Assembly: GCA_038244055.1 (NCBI GenBank)
Contig: JBBRTW010000305.1
Span: 1-8,782, forward strand
Source of the DNA: DASPKW01 sp038244055
GTDB taxonomy: Bacteria > Planctomycetota > Phycisphaerae > Tepidisphaerales > Tepidisphaeraceae
Direction of reading: 5' to 3'
Length of the DNA: 8,782 nucleotides
Positions 1-7,241 of this stretch are shown piece after piece. The notes under the pieces are model-generated. The model saw only the letters and a program-made list of their open reading frames with translations. It did no database searches and was not told the DNA's origin. The number at the start of each line of letters is the position of its first letter. The first letter of the stretch is position 1. The translations under genes and the position numbers were made by a program.

Positions 1-5
1 CTGCA

Positions 6-9
<4 letters not shown>
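1..9 (-). CDS. First codons of a downstream gene leaving the left edge (probable ABC permease)
   Basis: On the minus strand the bases read ATG ATG CAG and continue off the window. The TGA stop of the upstream ABC ATPase lies inside this start: ATG at 9-7 overlaps it as ATGA, and ATG at 6-4 overlaps it as TGATG. Such stop-start overlap is typical of translational coupling within an operon. In ABC-2-type export operons the gene after the ATPase is usually the membrane permease, so that is the inferred product. Only three codons are visible and nothing in them identifies the protein. Confidence 0.4.
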
Positions 10-1058
<1,049 letters not shown>

Positions 1059-1070
1059 GGGTAGTGGTTG

Positions 1071-1128
1071 TCCTCTGGTACAGACGGAGTCGGCCAGTAT
1101 GATTTCGCATCGCATTTATACCAGAGGA
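1071..1128. repeat. 10-bp inverted repeat forming matching leaders of two divergent genes
   Basis: TCCTCTGGTA at 1071-1080 is the exact reverse complement of TACCAGAGGA at 1119-1128, with 38 bases between. Read in each gene's own direction, TACCAGAGGA comes shortly before both starts: 12 bases before ATG 1058 on the minus strand and 8 bases before GTG 1137 on the plus strand. Each copy contains the Shine-Dalgarno core AGAGGA. The identity extends past a normal ribosome site (TACC precedes it), so it may be a shared operator or leader element, or chance around two strong ribosome sites. Confidence 0.6.
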
Positions 1129-1129
1129 G
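1123..1129 (+). promoter_or_regulatory. Ribosome binding site AGAGGAG that sets the oxidoreductase start
   Basis: AGAGGAG lies 7 bases before the GTG at 1137, which is ideal spacing. It argues against the longer open frame that begins at a TTG at 1068. The protein from GTG starts VRKIGVAMIGCGG, which places the nucleotide-binding strand at the very N-terminus as usual for this family. Confidence 0.8.
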
Positions 1130-1136
1130 CATCATC

Positions 1137-2219
1137 GTGAGAAAAATCGGCGTCGCCATGATCGGCTGCGGGGGAATCGCGCTTCAGAATCACCTGCCCG
1201 GAATCGCCTTGTGCCCGCAGGCCAGGGTGGTCGCCCTGTGCGATTCCAACCCGGCCGTTCTCGATAAAGCAAAGCAGCAATCGGGCGTTTCGGCCACGTT
1301 TACCGACTGGCATCAGGCGATCGCCCACCCGGAAGTGGATGCGGTGATTATCGCCACGCCCAACGTCTTCCATTCCCCGATCGCCCTGGAGGCCATCAAG
1401 GCCGGCAAGCACGTCATGAGCGAAAAGCCGATCGCGATGAACACCGCCGAAGCGCTGGCGATGTACCGGGCGGCCGAGGCGGCCGGCGTGCGGCATATGA
1501 CCGCATTCACCTACCGTTTCGTTCCGGCGATGCGCTACATTTCGCATCTGGTCAAACAGGGGCATATCGGCCAGCCGTATCATTTCCGCGCCCAGCGCTT
1601 CCAGGACTGGGGCGACCGCAACCTCGGCTGGCGGCAGGTCAAAGCGATGGCGGCCACCGGGGAACTCGGAGATATGCTCTCGCACCGGATCGATTTCGGA
1701 CATCTGCTAATGGGCCCAATCACCCGCCTGGTGGCGCGGCTGAAACAAGTGGTGATGACGCGCGGCGGGCAACCATCGGATCTCGATGATTGGGTCTCGA
1801 TTCTGGCGGATTTTGAATCGGGGGCAACCGGTGTTTTGGAATCGACCAAGCTCGCGACTGGCCGAGGTGAAGGCGGACGCTCGCCGGATATCTGCGAGGT
1901 CAATGGTTCCGAAGGCTCGCTCGTCTACCAGCAGAGCAAGCCGAACGAGTTGCAGATCGGCCGAAAAGGAGACAGCAGCGTACAGACGGTTCAAGTGCCC
2001 GAAGAGTTCCTGAAACCAATTGGCTCGCCGCGCGATGTGCATAGTGGCGATCCGGTGGTGACCTTCCGCTACGATCAGGATTTTGAGTTCATCGATGCGA
2101 TTTCCAACAATCGCCCATGCAGCCCGAGCTTCGCCGATGGAGCCCGCTGCCAGGCGGCGATGGATGCCGCGCTGCAATCCGATGCGCAGCGCAAATGGGT
2201 GGATGTGCCGAAGGTCTAA
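1137..2219 (+). CDS. Gfo/Idh/MocA family oxidoreductase
   Basis: This is a predicted cytoplasmic NAD(P)-dependent sugar or inositol-type dehydrogenase of 360 residues, a usual length for the family. The N-terminal Rossmann fold shows the dinucleotide loop GCGGIA at residues 10-15 and the acidic strand end ALCDSNP near 33-39. ATPNVFH (73-79) is followed by the family hallmark EKP at 96-98 (SEKPIAMNTAEA). The C-terminal alpha/beta domain carries GELGDMLSHRIDFGH (175-189), matching the region whose Asp and His residues line the catalytic site in relatives. The start is GTG with a strong AGAGGAG site. It is divergent from the ABC ATPase, so the pair may share control. The substrate cannot be told from sequence, since the family covers many sugars, inositols and their reduced forms. 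The gene ends in TAA and is followed by an inverted repeat instead of an obvious terminator. Confidence 0.95.
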   Translation: MRKIGVAMIGCGGIALQNHLPGIALCPQARVVALCDSNPAVLDKAKQQSGVSATFTDWHQAIAHPEVDAVIIATPNVFHSPIALEAIKAGKHVMSEKPIAMNTAEALAMYRAAEAAGVRHMTAFTYRFVPAMRYISHLVKQGHIGQPYHFRAQRFQDWGDRNLGWRQVKAMAATGELGDMLSHRIDFGHLLMGPITRLVARLKQVVMTRGGQPSDLDDWVSILADFESGATGVLESTKLATGRGEGGRSPDICEVNGSEGSLVYQQSKPNELQIGRKGDSSVQTVQVPEEFLKPIGSPRDVHSGDPVVTFRYDQDFEFIDAISNNRPCSPSFADGARCQAAMDAALQSDAQRKWVDVPKV

Positions 2220-2244
2220 CATGTTGGAGCGCATCATTTTGCAC

Positions 2245-2369
2245 GTCATTCTGAGGGAGCTTCAGGCGACCGAAGAACCTTGCCTAAACTGATAGGCCCA
2301 TTCACCTTGGTCGCGGGCCGCCACGAATTGGCAAGATCCTTCGGGTCGCATAGCTCCCCTCAGGATGAC
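2245..2369. repeat. Long imperfect inverted repeat (REP/MITE-like hairpin)
   Basis: The left arm at 2245-2284 (GTCATTCTGAGGGAGC ... GAAGAACCTTGCC) pairs with the right arm at 2330-2369 (GGCAAGATCCTTCGGG ... CCTCAGGATGAC). The two 40-base arms match over most positions, with a few mismatches and one-base gaps. The 45-base loop can form a small inner stem (GGCCC at 2295-2299 with GGGCC at 2315-2319). The hairpin would be long and stable but lacks a T-run, so it is not a standard intrinsic terminator. No flanking target duplication is visible. GTCATCCTGAGGGGAGC-type hairpins are, from memory, dispersed in many high-GC genomes, so this is probably one copy of a mobile or extragenic repeat family. 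Confidence 0.75.
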
Positions 2370-2420
2370 AGACGCGCGATGACGGAAGCGCGATGACGGA
2401 GACAGAATGACAGATACAGG
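2365..2420 (+). repeat. Four tandem 14-bp units, each starting ATGAC(A/G)GA
   Basis: Units begin at 2365, 2379, 2393 and 2407, all exactly 14 bases apart, and each starts ATGACAGA or ATGACGGA. The second halves vary (CGCGCG, AGCGCG, GACAGA, TACAGG). The next period at 2421 is an ATG of the Hsp70 reading frame. The first unit overlaps the end of the right arm of the long hairpin, which suggests that the array grew by duplication of the hairpin's end. Because ATGA recurs every 14 bases, each ATG opens a 5- to 7-codon frame whose TGA overlaps the next ATG. Confidence 0.85.
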
Positions 2421-2426
2421 ATGTTC

Positions 2427-4343
2427 ATGAAGAAGCGTAACTCGACATTCGCCGTGGGGATCGACCTGGGCACGACCAACAGTGTGATCGCATTCACGCG
2501 CTTGGAAGATCAGTCGGCTGGCTCTACATTGGCCGCGCTGTCGCCGGCCGCGCCGGAAGTGCTCCCGGTTCCGCAACTCGTGGCCGCCAACACGATTGAA
2601 TCGCGCGGCGTCCTTCCATCGTTTCTCTACCTGGCCACCGACAGCGAGAAATCCGGCGGTGTTTACGATCTGGCCTGGGCCAAGTCGAGAGATTTCGCGG
2701 TGGGGCAGTTCGCGCAGAAACAGTCGGCCGATGTGCCCACTCGCAGCGTGGCGGGCGCTAAGTCGTGGCTGGCCTACTCCAAGGTGGACCGGCGCTCGGC
2801 GATTCTGCCGTGGAATGCTCCCGCCGATGTGCCCCGGGTTTCGCCCGTCGAAGCATCGCGCCGGTACCTGGAGCATCTGGCGGCCGCCTGGAATGCGGCC
2901 CATCCCGATGCGCCGCTCAAGGCGCAGCAGGTGGTTCTGACCGTGCCCGCCAGTTTTGATGCGGCCGCGCGCGATCTGACCCGCGAGGCGGCGATTGCGG
3001 CCGGCCTGCCGGAGGATTTCGTGTTGCTCGAGGAGCCACAGGCCGCGCTCTACGCGTGGCTGGCGGATCGGGGCGAGAACTGGCGTCGGCAGCTTAAAGT
3101 CGGCGATACGCTGCTGGTGTGCGATGTCGGCGGCGGCACGACGGATTTCACGCTCATCGGCGTGGCGGAAGAAAATGGAGAGCTCACGCTGCGCCGGATC
3201 GCGGTCGGCAATCACACCCTGGTCGGCGGCGACAATATGGATCTTGCCCTGGCCCACTTCGCCACCCAGCAATTCGCGGCCAAGGGCGTCAACCTCAATC
3301 CGTGGCAATCGATCGCGCTCTGGCATTCGTGCCGGCATGCCAAGGAATCGCTCCTGGGTGTCGATGCGCCGAAGAAACATCCGGTGACCGTGCTGGGGCG
3401 AGGATCGAAATTGATCGGCGGGACCGTTTCGGTGGACCTCGATGCGCCCACCGTGCGCCAGCAGTTGCTCGATGGCTTCTTTCCCCAATGCGATATCACC
3501 GATAAGCCGGCGCGGCGGGGCGCTTCGGGATTCCGCGAGATCGGTCTGCCTTATGAATCGGACACCGCCATCACGCGGCATCTGGCGTGGTTCCTGACCT
3601 CCAACGCCCCGGCCGGCGCGGGACCGGGAGGTGGAGCGGTTCGGCCCACCCATGTCCTCTTCAATGGTGGTGTATTCAAAAGCCCGGCGTTGCGCCAGCG
3701 CATGCTGGAAGTGCTGGGCCATTGGTTCCGCTCTTCAAGTGGATCAGGGAAAGAAAAGTCCGATGTGCTCACGGTGCTTGCCGGCCCCGAAGATTCCTCG
3801 GCCTCACACGCAACTCGCAACCCGCAACCCGCAACTCGCAACCCCGACTTGGATTACGCCGTCGCGCGCGGTGCGGCCTATTACGCGGCCGCCAAAACCG
3901 GCAGGGGGGTGCGAATCCGCGGCGGAACGGCGCGGGCCTATTACGTCGGGATCGAAACGGCCGGCCTGGCGATTCCCGGCGCGCCCCGGCCGATGCGGGC
4001 GCTCTGCATCGCGCCCTTTGGAATGGAGGAGGGGACGCAGGTCGATGTGCCCGGCGGCGAGATCGGGCTGGTGGTCGGCGAGGCGGCGACGTTCCGATTT
4101 TTCTCCTCGGCCACAAGGAAGCAGGACCGCCCGGGCGACCTGCTGGAGCAATGGAGCGAGGATGAACTGGCCGAGACCGATTCCCTGGAAGCGAACCTGC
4201 CGGGGGCGGAGAATGCGGAGGAGGGCTATGTGCCTGTGAAATTCCAGTCGAAGCTGACCGAGCTCGGCGTGTTCGAGTTGTGGTGCCTGAGCCAGGCGGC
4301 GGAGCAGAAGTGGAAGTTGGAGTTCAGTGTGCGAGGGAATTGA
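2427..4343 (+). CDS. Hsp70-family ATPase with non-canonical C-terminus
   Basis: This is a DnaK-like actin-fold ATPase of 638 residues. GIDLGTTNS at 11-19 is the first phosphate loop, CDVGGGTTDF at 232-241 the second, and FNGGVFKSP at 412-420 the adenosine-binding motif. About 140 residues follow, from near 499, with no resemblance to the canonical DnaK peptide-binding domain or its EEVD-like tail. They look beta-rich and end in a conserved-looking TELGVFELWCLSQ...WKLEFSVR segment, as in the large bacterial group labelled only Hsp70 family protein. Residues 461-473 (HATRNPQPATRNP) come from a heptanucleotide repeat. The start at 2427 has AGGA 5 bases upstream; ATG 2421 would add two residues but has AGG abutting it. 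The client is unknown, and no DnaJ or GrpE gene lies nearby. The family call is secure; the role is open. Confidence 0.93.
   Translation: MKKRNSTFAVGIDLGTTNSVIAFTRLEDQSAGSTLAALSPAAPEVLPVPQLVAANTIESRGVLPSFLYLATDSEKSGGVYDLAWAKSRDFAVGQFAQKQSADVPTRSVAGAKSWLAYSKVDRRSAILPWNAPADVPRVSPVEASRRYLEHLAAAWNAAHPDAPLKAQQVVLTVPASFDAAARDLTREAAIAAGLPEDFVLLEEPQAALYAWLADRGENWRRQLKVGDTLLVCDVGGGTTDFTLIGVAEENGELTLRRIAVGNHTLVGGDNMDLALAHFATQQFAAKGVNLNPWQSIALWHSCRHAKESLLGVDAPKKHPVTVLGRGSKLIGGTVSVDLDAPTVRQQLLDGFFPQCDITDKPARRGASGFREIGLPYESDTAITRHLAWFLTSNAPAGAGPGGGAVRPTHVLFNGGVFKSPALRQRMLEVLGHWFRSSSGSGKEKSDVLTVLAGPEDSSASHATRNPQPATRNPDLDYAVARGAAYYAAAKTGRGVRIRGGTARAYYVGIETAGLAIPGAPRPMRALCIAPFGMEEGTQVDVPGGEIGLVVGEAATFRFFSSATRKQDRPGDLLEQWSEDELAETDSLEANLPGAENAEEGYVPVKFQSKLTELGVFELWCLSQAAEQKWKLEFSVRGN
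3809..3843 (+). repeat. In-frame heptanucleotide repeat CGCAACY x5 inside the Hsp70 gene
   Basis: Five consecutive 7-base units, CGCAACT, CGCAACC, CGCAACC, CGCAACT and CGCAACC, begin at 3809, 3816, 3823, 3830 and 3837. They encode the low-complexity segment HATRNPQPATRNP between the adenosine motif and the DLDYAVARGAAYY helix. This is probably a surface loop expanded by a short repeat. The core CAAC(C/T) is also the core of the intergenic heptamers at 5464-5505 and 5612-5639. Confidence 0.9.
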
Positions 4344-4384
4344 GAGCGGAGGGAATAGGGTATGGGTTGGGTTGCGAATGGATT

Positions 4385-5452
4385 TCAATCCGCGCCCAGA
4401 TACACATTCCCTGCGGTCTCCGCCGGAATCCCCATCTTCCGCCTCCACACAAACTCAGCCATCCGCTCGCAAATCCACTGTATCCACGCTTTAGGCGGCG
4501 AGCGTCTTGGATCGGCCTCCGGGTCAATATCGCATTGGTCGTTGATGTAGTCGATCAGCACGAATCGGTCCCGCGCGGCGGGGTCCATGGAGATGATGGC
4601 GACTTCGGAAGAGAAGAAATCCATGCCCGTAAGCTCGGCGATCTGGTCGGTCAGGGGGAGGATCCCGGCAAGGTTGTATTTCTCGAAATCGGCCCAGGTA
4701 AGAATCGAGTAGCCGCGGTCGTTGGACCACCACATCATGGTTCGGTGCCCGAAAACGTTGTAGGTGCGGAGATAGGCGGGGCGGCGCTCGCCTTCAGGTT
4801 TCCCTTCATCGATCCTGCCCCAGCGCACCATTTTCTGAATCAGCCAGTCATCCTTGCGATCGAATTCGCGGGCGGCGGCGATGGCCGTTTTTGTTGGCTC
4901 AGCGCCGACGACGGCGCCCAGGCCGGCCACGCCGTAGGAGGGCTTGATGACGACCTTTTCGCCGAGCCGGGTGCGCTCATCGGCCGAGAGGTCGCGGTCG
5001 GGATCGTCTCTTTTCAGGATGACCGTCGGCGGAAGGGGCAGGCCGGCGCTTTCAAGTTCGATGTGGGAATAGGCCTTAAGGGTCCAGCGGATTTGCGACG
5101 AGTTGCAGATCGTGTGAACGCCGGCCACCGACAACGTTTCGAGCAGTTTGGAAAATCGGTCGCCCGGGCGGGCGCAGAGATCGAGATAAACGGCCGGGGC
5201 GATTTTGCCCGCGGCGACATGATCGATGGCCCAATCGACACTGTTCTTGTTGACTAGGAGAACGCTCAGCCCGCGCGCCGACATGCCATCGTGCATGAGC
5301 TTGAGCAGGCCGGAATTGGGGGACAAATAATCCAGCCCGAACATAAAATCGACATAGCGGCGCTGCCCCGGCGTCTTTAACGGCAGGAGCGGCGCCGTAT
5401 CGCTGGCGGAGGCTGGATCGAATTCGGAGGTGGAGGGAAGAGATTCTCGCAT
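4385..5452 (-). CDS. ATP-grasp fold protein (ligase-like), substrate unknown
   Basis: A predicted cytoplasmic protein of 355 residues that probably joins a carboxylate to an amine or thiol through an acyl-phosphate. Residues 31-117 look like the pre-ATP-grasp domain. TLKAYSHIELESAGLPLPPT (124-143) matches the lysine-containing entry to the ATP-binding domain. EKVVIKPSYGVAGLGA (165-180) has the ATP-binding lysine and glycine-rich loop. WLIQKMV (203-209) is the hinge strand, and SSEVAI (281-286) with VLIDYINDQCD (298-308) supplies the acidic and Asn residues expected for magnesium binding. The fold is therefore fairly secure, but it is not clearly RimK, D-Ala ligase, glutathione synthetase or carbamoyl-phosphate type. 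It is convergent with the Hsp70 gene (41-base gap, no clear terminator) and divergent from two methyltransferase genes. The start at 5452 lacks a visible Shine-Dalgarno site; the repeat array begins 12 bases upstream. Confidence 0.8.
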   Translation of the reverse strand: MRESLPSTSEFDPASASDTAPLLPLKTPGQRRYVDFMFGLDYLSPNSGLLKLMHDGMSARGLSVLLVNKNSVDWAIDHVAAGKIAPAVYLDLCARPGDRFSKLLETLSVAGVHTICNSSQIRWTLKAYSHIELESAGLPLPPTVILKRDDPDRDLSADERTRLGEKVVIKPSYGVAGLGAVVGAEPTKTAIAAAREFDRKDDWLIQKMVRWGRIDEGKPEGERRPAYLRTYNVFGHRTMMWWSNDRGYSILTWADFEKYNLAGILPLTDQIAELTGMDFFSSEVAIISMDPAARDRFVLIDYINDQCDIDPEADPRRSPPKAWIQWICERMAEFVWRRKMGIPAETAGNVYLGAD

Positions 5453-5463
5453 GGAAGAAATTA

Positions 5464-5505
5464 CTGGTTGCTAGTTGTCAGTTGCTGGTTTTTGGTTGCT
5501 GGTTA
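5464..5505 (-). repeat. Heptanucleotide repeat array, six units, upstream of the ATP-grasp gene
   Basis: Six units on the plus strand read CTGGTTG, CTAGTTG, TCAGTTG, CTGGTTT, TTGGTTG and CTGGTTA, with strict 7-base periodicity. On the minus strand the consensus is CAACCAG, the same family as the array at 5612-5639. The array starts 12 bases before the ATP-grasp start codon and occupies its leader. Confidence 0.85.
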
Positions 5506-5558
5506 CGACGGGTGGCGATGCGGGTTGGTTCGAGGATGGTATTCTGTCGATATTAGCA

Positions 5559-5588
5559 TTGTCGTTACCCTGCACGAAGGCCTACAAA
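5559..5588 (+). promoter_or_regulatory. Weak candidate sigma-70-type promoter for the methyltransferase pair
   Basis: TTGTCG at 5559-5564 and TACAAA at 5583-5588, 18 bases apart, each match the vegetative -35 and -10 consensus at four of six positions. The site lies between the two heptamer arrays, in the only part of this divergent spacer that is not repetitive. Matches of this quality occur by chance, so it is only a suggestion. Confidence 0.2.
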
Positions 5589-5611
5589 TAGCCACAATAA
5601 GCAGCCGCTAT

Positions 5612-5639
5612 CAACTAACAACAAGCAACTAGCAACCAG
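5612..5639 (+). repeat. Heptanucleotide repeat array, four units, upstream of the first methyltransferase
   Basis: Four 7-base units read CAACTAA, CAACAAG, CAACTAG and CAACCAG. The last two (5626-5639) are the exact reverse complement of 5464-5477, so the arrays form an inverted repeat around a spacer of about 106-148 bases. The array ends only three bases before the ATG at 5643 and occupies the position where a ribosome site would be expected. Confidence 0.85.
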
Positions 5640-5642
5640 CCC

Positions 5643-6473
5643 ATGAATCCCATCAAGGCCATCGCCAAAGCCATTCTCCCGCAATCGCTCAGAAACGCTG
5701 TAAAGTATTGTTTCAGCGAGGATTATCGCGATCGCCTTCTTTGGGAAAAAGATCGCAAGGTCGGTCAATGGGCGTGGGAACTGACCCAGGGAACCGTGGT
5801 GGCCGGGCCGTTTCGGGGGCTGACTTACGTCTCGACGGCCAAGGGGAGTTCAATCGGCCCAAAGCTCATGGGGACGTATGAACTGGAGCTGCGCGAGGTG
5901 GTCGAATCGATCATCCGGCGCGGCTATCGGACGATCGTAAACATCGGTGCCGGCGAGGGTTACTACCCCGTCGGCCTGGCCAATCGCATGCCTTCCACCC
6001 GGTTTATCTGCTTTGACGCCGAACCGAGCAACCAGGAGCAGATTAAAACTCTGGCCAAGATGAACGGTGTGGGCGCGCAGATTGAAGTTCAGGGGTATTG
6101 CGATGCCGCCTCGCTGAACAAGGCGCTCAACGGGCTTACGGATGTGCTGGTCATCTGCGATATCGAGGGCGGTGAAATTGAAGTGCTCGACCCCTCGGCC
6201 GTGCCAGCATTAAATGGGGTGGATATGCTGGTGGAGGAGCACGATATCGTCCGCAAAGGTTGCTCGGCCGCCCTGAAACAGCGGTTTTCGAAGTCCCACG
6301 CGATTGACGTCATTCCCTGCCGGCCTCGGAGCGTGGCGGATTTTCCGGGCGGGTTCGACGTGGAGAAGAAACAGAAGCTCGACTGCATGGATGAGAAACG
6401 CGGCTCGGTGCCGATGACATTTTTCTGGATGCGGTCGAAGGTAGAGAATAAAGCCGGCGTGGTGGCGGCGTAA
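5643..6473 (+). CDS. FkbM-like class I SAM-dependent methyltransferase
   Basis: A predicted S-adenosylmethionine-dependent methyltransferase of 276 residues. The SAM-binding motif I is NIGAGEGYY at 100-108, the acidic strand end that contacts the ribose is FDAEP at 124-128, and CDIEGGEIEVLDP at 172-184 strongly resembles the D-x-EG-x-E-x-x-L motif of the FkbM (Methyltransf_21) group. That group often O-methylates sugars or other secondary metabolites; the substrate here is unknown. The N-terminal 80 residues are basic and then amphipathic, with no signal peptide or clear membrane helix. The start at 5643 has no Shine-Dalgarno site because the heptamer array ends three bases upstream. The next methyltransferase follows after 33 bases on the same strand, suggesting one transcript. 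Confidence 0.85.
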   Translation: MNPIKAIAKAILPQSLRNAVKYCFSEDYRDRLLWEKDRKVGQWAWELTQGTVVAGPFRGLTYVSTAKGSSIGPKLMGTYELELREVVESIIRRGYRTIVNIGAGEGYYPVGLANRMPSTRFICFDAEPSNQEQIKTLAKMNGVGAQIEVQGYCDAASLNKALNGLTDVLVICDIEGGEIEVLDPSAVPALNGVDMLVEEHDIVRKGCSAALKQRFSKSHAIDVIPCRPRSVADFPGGFDVEKKQKLDCMDEKRGSVPMTFFWMRSKVENKAGVVAA

Positions 6474-6494
6474 ATTAATCTTCACCGGTTTGTT

Positions 6495-6500
6495 CAGGAG
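6495..6500 (+). promoter_or_regulatory. Ribosome binding site CAGGAG of the second methyltransferase
   Basis: CAGGAG lies six bases before ATG 6507. It contrasts with the upstream methyltransferase and the ATP-grasp gene, which have repeat arrays in place of a ribosome site. Confidence 0.75.
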
Positions 6501-6506
6501 TTTCCT

Positions 6507-7241
6507 ATGACATCGATGCTTCGCCGAATCGCCCGAAAAGTTGTCGCCGATGAACTCCCCAAGCAGGGGGGCTTTCCCGGCGCATCCAATTCGTTCCCGA
6601 CCTGGATCACCGCCTTCGATGAGAATCGCCCCGCGCCGCGGCGGCTGATCGAAGTGGCGATGGATGCGATCAAGGTGACCTTGAACGACATCTCGCTGGA
6701 TGATCTGGCCGGCCGGCCGAACTCGCCGGATTATTTCACGATCTGGCCTGGCGAGCATTACAAATTGCTGGGCGGGCTGGTGAAGTCGCTGCAGCCCAGG
6801 GTGATCATCGAGATCGGTACGGATACGGGTTTATCCGCGCTGGTCATGCGCAAATATCTCCCGGCCGGGGGAAAGGTGGTCACGTTCGATCTGCGCCCAT
6901 GGAATACGGTGGAGGAGACGGATCTGGTGGATGAGGATTTCATCGATGGCCGGCTGGAGCAGCGGCTGGTCGACCTTGCGGACCCGCTGCGCTTCGAACA
7001 GAACCGCAGCCTGCTGGAGAAGGCGGAATTTTTCTTCGTCGACGGCCCGAAGAATATCGAGTACGAAACCGCGCTGATGAAACACCTGTCAAGCATCAAA
7101 TACGCCAAGCCGCCGATCATGCTCTGGGATGACACGCGCCTGGCGGCGATGGTGAAATTCTGGCGCGATTTGAAGCAGCCCAAACTGGACTTGACGAGCT
7201 TCGGGCATTGGAGCGGGACGGGGTTGGTGGAGTTGGTGTGA
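6507..7241 (+). CDS. Class I SAM-dependent methyltransferase, second type
   Basis: A predicted methyltransferase of 244 residues. Motif I is IEIGTDTGLS at 101-110, the acidic strand end is FDLR at 127-130, FFVDGPKN at 176-183 is a motif IV-like segment with an acidic residue, and LWDDTR at 206-211 follows the next strand. The C-terminus ends SFGHWSGTGLVELV. The layout resembles the O-methyltransferase-like Methyltransf_24 group, but it shares little with its upstream neighbour, so the pair is not a recent duplication. An acceptor-binding role for the first 95 residues is possible but not shown. It probably forms an operon with the FkbM-like gene and converges on the DUF1501 gene. Substrate unknown. 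Confidence 0.85.
   Translation: MTSMLRRIARKVVADELPKQGGFPGASNSFPTWITAFDENRPAPRRLIEVAMDAIKVTLNDISLDDLAGRPNSPDYFTIWPGEHYKLLGGLVKSLQPRVIIEIGTDTGLSALVMRKYLPAGGKVVTFDLRPWNTVEETDLVDEDFIDGRLEQRLVDLADPLRFEQNRSLLEKAEFFFVDGPKNIEYETALMKHLSSIKYAKPPIMLWDDTRLAAMVKFWRDLKQPKLDLTSFGHWSGTGLVELV

Noticed and set aside
1068..1136. TTG start at 1068 giving the oxidoreductase 23 extra residues
   Set aside because: The GTG at 1137 has an ideal AGAGGAG site and puts the Rossmann strand at the N-terminus; the extra residues are not family-like and would run through the leader repeat.
1116..1703. A 195-codon minus-strand frame opposite the oxidoreductase
   Set aside because: Antisense to a clear Gfo/Idh/MocA gene, with a motif-free, His/Arg/Gly-rich product.
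2365..2420. CRISPR-like array
   Set aside because: Units are 14 bases with no unique spacers and no cas genes; it is a simple tandem repeat.
2262..3722. A 486-codon open frame on the minus strand opposite the Hsp70 gene
   Set aside because: It lies antisense to a gene with clear Hsp70 motifs, its product is rich in Arg, Gly and His without any recognisable motif, and long antisense frames are expected in high-GC coding DNA.
4344..4384. Terminator between the convergent Hsp70 and ATP-grasp genes
   Set aside because: The 41 bases hold no stable inverted repeat and no T-run on either strand.
4280..5257. A 325-codon open frame on the plus strand opposite the ATP-grasp gene
   Set aside because: It starts inside the Hsp70 gene, shows no domain, and mirrors the codon structure of the convincing minus-strand ATP-grasp protein.
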